DNA of 64,000 nt. Source: Sulfolobus sp. E5-1-F (GTDB taxonomy: Archaea; Thermoproteota; Thermoprotei_A; Sulfolobales; Sulfolobaceae). The notes below the pieces were generated by a model that searched no databases, was not told the DNA's origin, and saw nothing but the letters and a program-made list of their open reading frames with translations. This document shows, piece by piece, positions 59,520-64,000 of this stretch. Position numbers and translations under genes: made by a program. Location: the NCBI RefSeq assembly GCF_009601705.1, contig NZ_CP045687.1, positions 1,524,001 through 1,588,000 on the forward strand, read 5' to 3'. Numbering within the stretch: position 1 is the stretch's first letter; each line of letters begins with the position of its first letter.

Positions 59520-60971
59520 GATGAAGTAAATTTTGTTAATATATTCATTAGCTATTGATTCCTTTAATTCATTAATATAATACGAATAAAACCTATAAAA
59601 CATTTCATCTTTTCTCAGTCTTTTTATACATCCTAGATCCTCGATACAAACATCATTTTTTCTTGCAAGGTTTAGTCCCTTAATCTTATGAAATAATTCT
59701 ACTGTAGAATAGGGTTGATTAAGTTCTAGCACACCACCATATAATTTTATCATCTCTCTATACGGTTCCATATAATTTTTATCAAGTAAATCCTCAACAT
59801 TTACTAAGTAAGATTTTAGTTCTGCCGGTAATTCTACCATGTCTTTTTTAAGTTCCTCTTTCATTTCACTTGTTTTATACACTATATTTTCATTAATTAT
59901 TCTATTAATTATATCTAATACTGTACTTGCGTTTGAAAATGCATTGGATCTATCATTATCTATGATGTCGTATTCCCCATGATAATGAATATTTCCTAAA
60001 CTCTCTATTGTAATACTTGGAATTCCAACCTTTATGTATGAGTATCCATCACTATAGATCTCAGGGGTCCCAACGACATTTTTAAAATATTTTCTAGAGA
60101 GTTCAAGAAGTCCGGGGACGGATTTTAAAGCTAAACTTTCCTCACTTATATTATCTATGTTAATGTTAAGTAAGATATTGTCAACGTTTTTGTAATTTTT
60201 CAAAAACTCTCTAGATCCATGTGACCATGAGAATGTTGAGAAATTGAAAGAGCCTGATTCTTCCGCAGTAAATGAGATTAGATGTGTTTCGTAAATACTA
60301 GACCTAAATTCTCTTAATAAAGATACTGCTAAGAGATTGTCTCTCTCTCCTTTAAACCAATGATCATGATGTGCAGTAATATGTATTATCTTATTTTCGT
60401 TTTTCGAATTTCTTATGGCTTCGATAATATAACCTGTTGCAAAAGGATTTAAATCGGTTCTTAGCGATATTCTGCACTTACCCTTTATATGAGGAAAATC
60501 GTTCTCCTTAACATAAAACGCTGGTATCGGTGGTGGGTAACTAGGTCGATGACTTAGAAGGTCTCCATACTTTATCACGAATTTTCTTTTCTCGCTATCT
60601 AGAGAAAAGATAATTCCTAAACAATCTTTTTCTACTGCCTCTATATATAATTTATTGATTTCATATAAATTCTGTATCTTAATTTTCATTAAATTTCTAT
60701 CATTACATTCTTTAAAATTTTCTACTACACTTCCTTCAATTTCAGTTGATAAAGAGTAAGGAAGCGAAATTATATCTGTTATTGTTTTTGATTCGCATTC
60801 AAAAATTAGTTCTTTCTGTTCCCAATTGAGTACTCTAATCGGGATTAGTCTAATTTCATCACTATTGTCTTCCAGCATTTTTTTGATTTCTCTCACTAAT
60901 TTTATTTCATTACTGGATCCAGTTATTATTTCGCCATAATTAGATAAGGTTTTTAGATGTTGCAATAACAC
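59502..60971 (-). CDS. M28-type metallopeptidase
   Basis: A 489-residue soluble zinc peptidase (aminopeptidase Y/S type). Zinc ligands: HITAHHDHWFKGERDNL (about 193-209), ISFTAEESGSFNF, and a late IHYHGEYDIIDND. There is no signal peptide, so it is probably cytoplasmic. An N-terminal PA-like insert domain precedes the metal site, and a C-terminal helical extension of about 110 residues is unusual. It is divergent from the DUF447 gene with only 9 bases between. Confidence 0.85.
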   Translation of the reverse strand: MLLQHLKTLSNYGEIITGSSNEIKLVREIKKMLEDNSDEIRLIPIRVLNWEQKELIFECESKTITDIISLPYSLSTEIEGSVVENFKECNDRNLMKIKIQNLYEINKLYIEAVEKDCLGIIFSLDSEKRKFVIKYGDLLSHRPSYPPPIPAFYVKENDFPHIKGKCRISLRTDLNPFATGYIIEAIRNSKNENKIIHITAHHDHWFKGERDNLLAVSLLREFRSSIYETHLISFTAEESGSFNFSTFSWSHGSREFLKNYKNVDNILLNINIDNISEESLALKSVPGLLELSRKYFKNVVGTPEIYSDGYSYIKVGIPSITIESLGNIHYHGEYDIIDNDRSNAFSNASTVLDIINRIINENIVYKTSEMKEELKKDMVELPAELKSYLVNVEDLLDKNYMEPYREMIKLYGGVLELNQPYSTVELFHKIKGLNLARKNDVCIEDLGCIKRLRKDEMFYRFYSYYINELKESIANEYINKIYFILKKFF

Positions 60972-60980
60972 AAGTGAGTT

Positions 60981-61568
60981 ATGAAGAAGTTTTTAAAAAT
61001 GTTCTTTCCTCATGATGGGATATATGAGGTGTTAGTAGGTACTTCAGGGATAAAACCTATAATAAAACCACTTGGTATAGTTGTAGAGGCAAGTGAACTT
61101 AAGTTTAAAATATATAAGAGTACATTAACATATTCTAATCTAGAGAAAAACAACAAATGTTCAATACATGTAAGCTTAAATACAGATTTTTTTATTCTTT
61201 CAATGCTAGATAAGCTAACTTTTGATATGGATAGTGAATATAACGTTCCAATACTCAATAATCTGAATATTATTTACGCTGAGTGCAGTAAGGTTTCTGA
61301 TAATGATCCATCAATATTTTCAGTGAAACCGCTAGATTTGGAAATAAATTCTATTCCAACCAGAGCATATAATAGAGGTGATTATATTTCGGTTGACTTT
61401 CTAGTGAATTACACTAGATTAGACATATATAAGGGTGAAGAATTGGAAAAGCTTATTAGGATTTTAGGTTACGAATTAGGCGTAATAAAGCGTACATCCC
61501 CTCATACTTATAGTCTCTTGGAAGAAATAGTGAATAAGATAAGATTAAAAGGTTTTAAGCTAGACTAG
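60981..61568 (+). CDS. DUF447 flavin-binding-like protein
   Basis: A 195-residue split-barrel protein of the archaeal DUF447 family. GIYEVLVGTSGIKPIIKPLG, FKIYKSTLTYSNLEKNNKCS and HVSLNTDFFIL follow the family order (substrate- or FMN-binding split barrel, then a helical end). Family members bind FMN; reaction unknown. It is followed by leuB after 12 bases. Confidence 0.8.
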   Translation: MKKFLKMFFPHDGIYEVLVGTSGIKPIIKPLGIVVEASELKFKIYKSTLTYSNLEKNNKCSIHVSLNTDFFILSMLDKLTFDMDSEYNVPILNNLNIIYAECSKVSDNDPSIFSVKPLDLEINSIPTRAYNRGDYISVDFLVNYTRLDIYKGEELEKLIRILGYELGVIKRTSPHTYSLLEEIVNKIRLKGFKLD

Positions 61569-61580
61569 TTTTCTTTACAT

Positions 61581-62591
61581 ATGACTTTTCAAGTAGCTGT
61601 AATTCCTGGTGATGGTATAGGACCAGAGTTATACGAAGGAAGTAAAAGAATTATATCTAAGTTAATAGAGAAATACAATCTTGATATTAACTTAATTGAA
61701 GTTGAGGCTGGTGATACTGCATTAAATAAATATGGAGAAGCCTTACCTAAACAAACCTTAAGTGTTATAGAAAAGGCGGATATGATTCTAAAAGGTCCAG
61801 TTGGAGAGACCGCAATGGATGTTGTAGTTAAATTAAGGCAAATGTATGACATGTACGCAAATATTAGACCAGCTAAGTCACTACCTAATGTTCAGACAAA
61901 ATATCCAAATGTTGACTTACTAATTGTAAGGGAAAATACGGAAGATTTGTACAAAGGGTTTGAGTTCGTTCCGTTTAATGGGGTCGCAATAGCTATTAAA
62001 GTAACCACTGAGTTCGCCTCCAAAAGAATAGTTAATATAGCATTAAATTATGCTTTAATGAGGCGTCGTAAAGTTACGTGTGTTCATAAATCTAATGTTA
62101 TGAGAGTTACGGATGGACTTTTCGCAAGTGTTTGTAGGGAAGTTTTGAAAGGCAAGGTGAATTTTGAGGAGATGTATGTTGATGCAGCTGCTGCCAATTT
62201 AGTACGAGATCCAACTCGGTTTGATGTAATAGTGACTAGTAACGTTTATGGTGATATTTTAAGTGATGAGGCTAGTCAGATAGCGGGGAGTTTAGGTTTA
62301 GCTCCATCTGCGAATATTGGAGATAGAAAATCCATGTTTGAACCAGTACATGGTGCGGCTTTTGATATTGCAGGAAAAGGAATTGCTAATCCTACCGCAT
62401 TTCTGTTATCTGTATCAATGATGCTTAGTAGAATGTATGAATTATCTAAGGAGGATAGATATCTATTAGCATCTAAGTCGTTAGAGAATGCAATAATAGA
62501 GACCTACAAAAGTGGGAAGAAGCTAACGGAAGATGTTGGTGGTAATGCTAAGTTAAAGGACATGGTAGACGAAATATATAAGTATATATAA
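61581..62591 (+). CDS. leuB: 3-Isopropylmalate dehydrogenase
   Basis: A 336-residue beta-decarboxylating dehydrogenase: VIPGDGIGPELYEGSKRII, ILKGPVGETAMDVVVKLRQM (the substrate loop), VDLLIVRENTEDLYKG, KVTCVHKSNVMRVTDGLF, SNVYGDILSDEASQIAGSLG, and FEPVHGAAFDIAG. It agrees with Sulfolobus tokodaii IPMDH in length and loops, so leucine synthesis is the best call; isocitrate or homoisocitrate dehydrogenase are less likely. The start is ATG. Confidence 0.92.
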   Translation: MTFQVAVIPGDGIGPELYEGSKRIISKLIEKYNLDINLIEVEAGDTALNKYGEALPKQTLSVIEKADMILKGPVGETAMDVVVKLRQMYDMYANIRPAKSLPNVQTKYPNVDLLIVRENTEDLYKGFEFVPFNGVAIAIKVTTEFASKRIVNIALNYALMRRRKVTCVHKSNVMRVTDGLFASVCREVLKGKVNFEEMYVDAAAANLVRDPTRFDVIVTSNVYGDILSDEASQIAGSLGLAPSANIGDRKSMFEPVHGAAFDIAGKGIANPTAFLLSVSMMLSRMYELSKEDRYLLASKSLENAIIETYKSGKKLTEDVGGNAKLKDMVDEIYKYI

Positions 62592-62627
62592 TGTGTGCAA
62601 TGTAAAGTTTGATTAGTTACGAAGTTT

Positions 62628-62639
62628 AATTTTTATAAA
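62628..62639 (+). promoter_or_regulatory. ileS promoter (TATA box)
   Basis: AATTTTTATAAA lies about 40 bases before the likely start of ileS, predicting a transcription start near 62655. The short leader carries GGTGAG (62662-62667), at the usual 6-7 bases from the non-canonical start codon. Confidence 0.55.
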
Positions 62640-62672
62640 CTTGTCAAGTTTAATAGGGTATGGTGAGTTGAA

Positions 62673-64000
62673 TTATCCACTGTAATCAAGCCTCTTACTG
62701 GTAATTATGACCCCAAAAAGATTGAAGAGGAAATAATTTCATTTTGGGAAGAAAGTAAAATTTTCAACAAATTAAAAGATATTGTAAGCAAAAGAAAGGA
62801 AAAGTTCCTATTTATAGATGGTCCCCCATACCCTTCAAGCCCTACTCCTCATATAGGGACTATTTGGAACAAGGTAATAAAGGATTGTATATTGCGTTAC
62901 GAACGATTACTAGGTAAAAAGGTCCATGACCAGCCAGGGTATGATACACATGGATTGCCTATAGAAGTTGCAACTGAAAGGCTACTTGGAATATCGAATA
63001 AGCAAGAAATTATAGATAAAATTGGAGTAGAGAATTTCATTAATAAATGCAAAGAGTTTGCATTATCTAATGCTGCTAAAATGACACAAAACTTTAAGGA
63101 TGTTGGAGTCTTTATGGATTGGGAGAATCCTTACTATACGTTAGACCCTTCTTATATAAGCTCTTCATGGAGCGTAATTAAGAAAGCTTATGAGAAAGGG
63201 ATGTTAGATAAGGGTACTGCAGTATTACATTGGTGTCCTAGATGTGAAACAACTCTGTCAGATTATGAAGTGTCTGAATATAAGGATTTAGAGGATCCTT
63301 CTATCTATGTTAAGTTTAAGATTAAAGGTGAAAAAAACAGATATCTATTAATATGGACTACTACACCATGGACTATACCATCTAATGTTTTTGTAATGAT
63401 AAATAAGGACTATGATTATGCTGATGTAGAGGTTAATGGTGAGGTATTAATACTTGCAAAGGATCGTATAGAGGCTGTTATGAATGAGGCAGGTATAACT
63501 AACTACAAGATACTCAGAGTCTATAAGGGTAGTGAGTTAATAGGAATAAAGTACGAGCATCCTCTAAGAGATTTTGTTAGTGCTCAAACTAGATTAGATG
63601 ATTTTCATCAAGTTGTAGATGCTGGTAATGTAGTTACATTAACTGATGGTACTGGTCTCGTGCACGGTGCTACTGGACATGGTGAAGAAGATTTCATGGT
63701 AGGTCAGAAATATGGTTTTCCAGTAGTAATGTTTGTTAATGATAGGGGGGAATTTACTGAAGAAGGTGGAAAATATAAAGGCCTGAAAGTTAGAGAAGCG
63801 TCTAAGGTGATAATTAACGATTTGAAATTGAAAAACGCTTTATTCTTTGAAGGGAAGATAACCCATCGTTATCCCGTATGTTGGAGATGTAAGACTCCAT
63901 TAATACTTAGAGCTATTGATCAATGGTTCATAAGAGTTACGAAAATAAAAGATAAAATGCTTAATGAAATAGAGAATGTAAACTGGATTCCAGATTGGGG
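62673..64000 (+). CDS. ileS: Isoleucyl-tRNA synthetase, N-terminal part (runs off the window)
   Basis: An open frame of at least 442 residues to the window end. After a first codon TTA it reads [20 protein letters not shown], the expected IleS N-terminus, then the HIGH motif in [18 protein letters not shown] and [13 protein letters not shown]. The editing domain follows with [17 protein letters not shown] and [17 protein letters not shown], and a zinc-type CRRCKTPL-like CWRCKTPL near the end. No ATG, GTG or TTG precedes the HIGH region in this frame: the codon at the right place is TTA, where TTG is expected, after a GGTGAG element. The catalytic KMSKS part is outside. Confidence 0.9.

Overview
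The window looks like the chromosome of a hyperthermophilic crenarchaeon of the Sulfolobales, close to Saccharolobus (Sulfolobus) solfataricus/islandicus but not identical to S. solfataricus P2. Reasons: low G+C; frequent GTG/TTG starts; short or absent leaders behind TTTTTATA-type boxes; tRNA genes without encoded CCA, several with small introns; and thermosome alpha, MCM, Orc1-2, RpoF, Rrp41 and Rrp42 sequences that match what I remember of S. solfataricus with scattered substitutions.

Layout. 1-8.3 kb: end of an ATP-NAD kinase gene, the two-winged-helix initiator gene whiP with a short AT-rich candidate replication origin (oriC3) beside it, small Sulfolobales-type genes, thermosome alpha and arginyl-tRNA synthetase. 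8.5-10.3 kb: tRNA-Arg, then a gene-free pocket with a 178-bp MITE and dead transposase pieces, then tRNA-Leu. 10.3-26.8 kb: a DNA replication/repair block (thymidylate kinase, Clp1-type RNA kinase, RecA paralog, CDP-archaeol synthase, MCM, GINS23, Orc1-2, MoaC, RfcL, RfcS) followed by a PEBP-family protein, proteasome beta, an amidase, acryloyl-CoA reductase and two unknown genes. 26.9-27.9 kb: tRNA-Glu, MITE and debris, tRNA-Val. 27.9-33.5 kb: the CPSF-type RNase, glycerol-1-phosphate dehydrogenase, FKBP, tRNA-Tyr, Lsm, eL37 and spermidine-synthase-type genes. 33.5-38.9 kb: an accessory island between tRNA-Ser and a tRNA with anticodon CAT. It holds a 1.2-kb gene-poor stretch, a compact three-gene membrane cassette (small Gly/Ala-rich hydrophobic protein, M48-type membrane protease, SpoIIM/DUF95-like protein with a one-base frameshift), a complete 1,144-bp IS and a 180-bp MITE. 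39-42.2 kb: S-adenosylhomocysteinase, then a heavily decayed coding region between two tRNA-Leu genes. 42.3-64 kb: a dense information-processing block, including the archaeal exosome superoperon (eL15, RNase P Rpp30 and Pop5, proteasome alpha, SBDS, Rrp4, Rrp41, Rrp42, eL43, Brix, Pcc1/prefoldin beta, XPF), EF-2, a HAD phosphatase, an M28 peptidase, DUF447, LeuB and the start of IleS.

How it fits together. Most genes are replication, RNA-processing, translation and proteostasis genes in tight, often overlapping operons. All mobile or decayed DNA falls in four pockets, each bracketed by tRNA genes on both sides. The best candidate for an undescribed system is the cassette at 34.8-37.0 kb, whose combination of a small hydrophobic protein, a membrane metalloprotease and a SpoIIM/DUF95 protein recalls circular-bacteriocin loci. 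Other points of note are whiP/oriC3 only about 17 kb from orc1-2/mcm, an in-frame Pcc1-prefoldin beta gene with a possible internal start, a C/D-box sRNA whose C box contains the stop codon of pop5, and non-canonical or missing start codons for ileS and ksgA.
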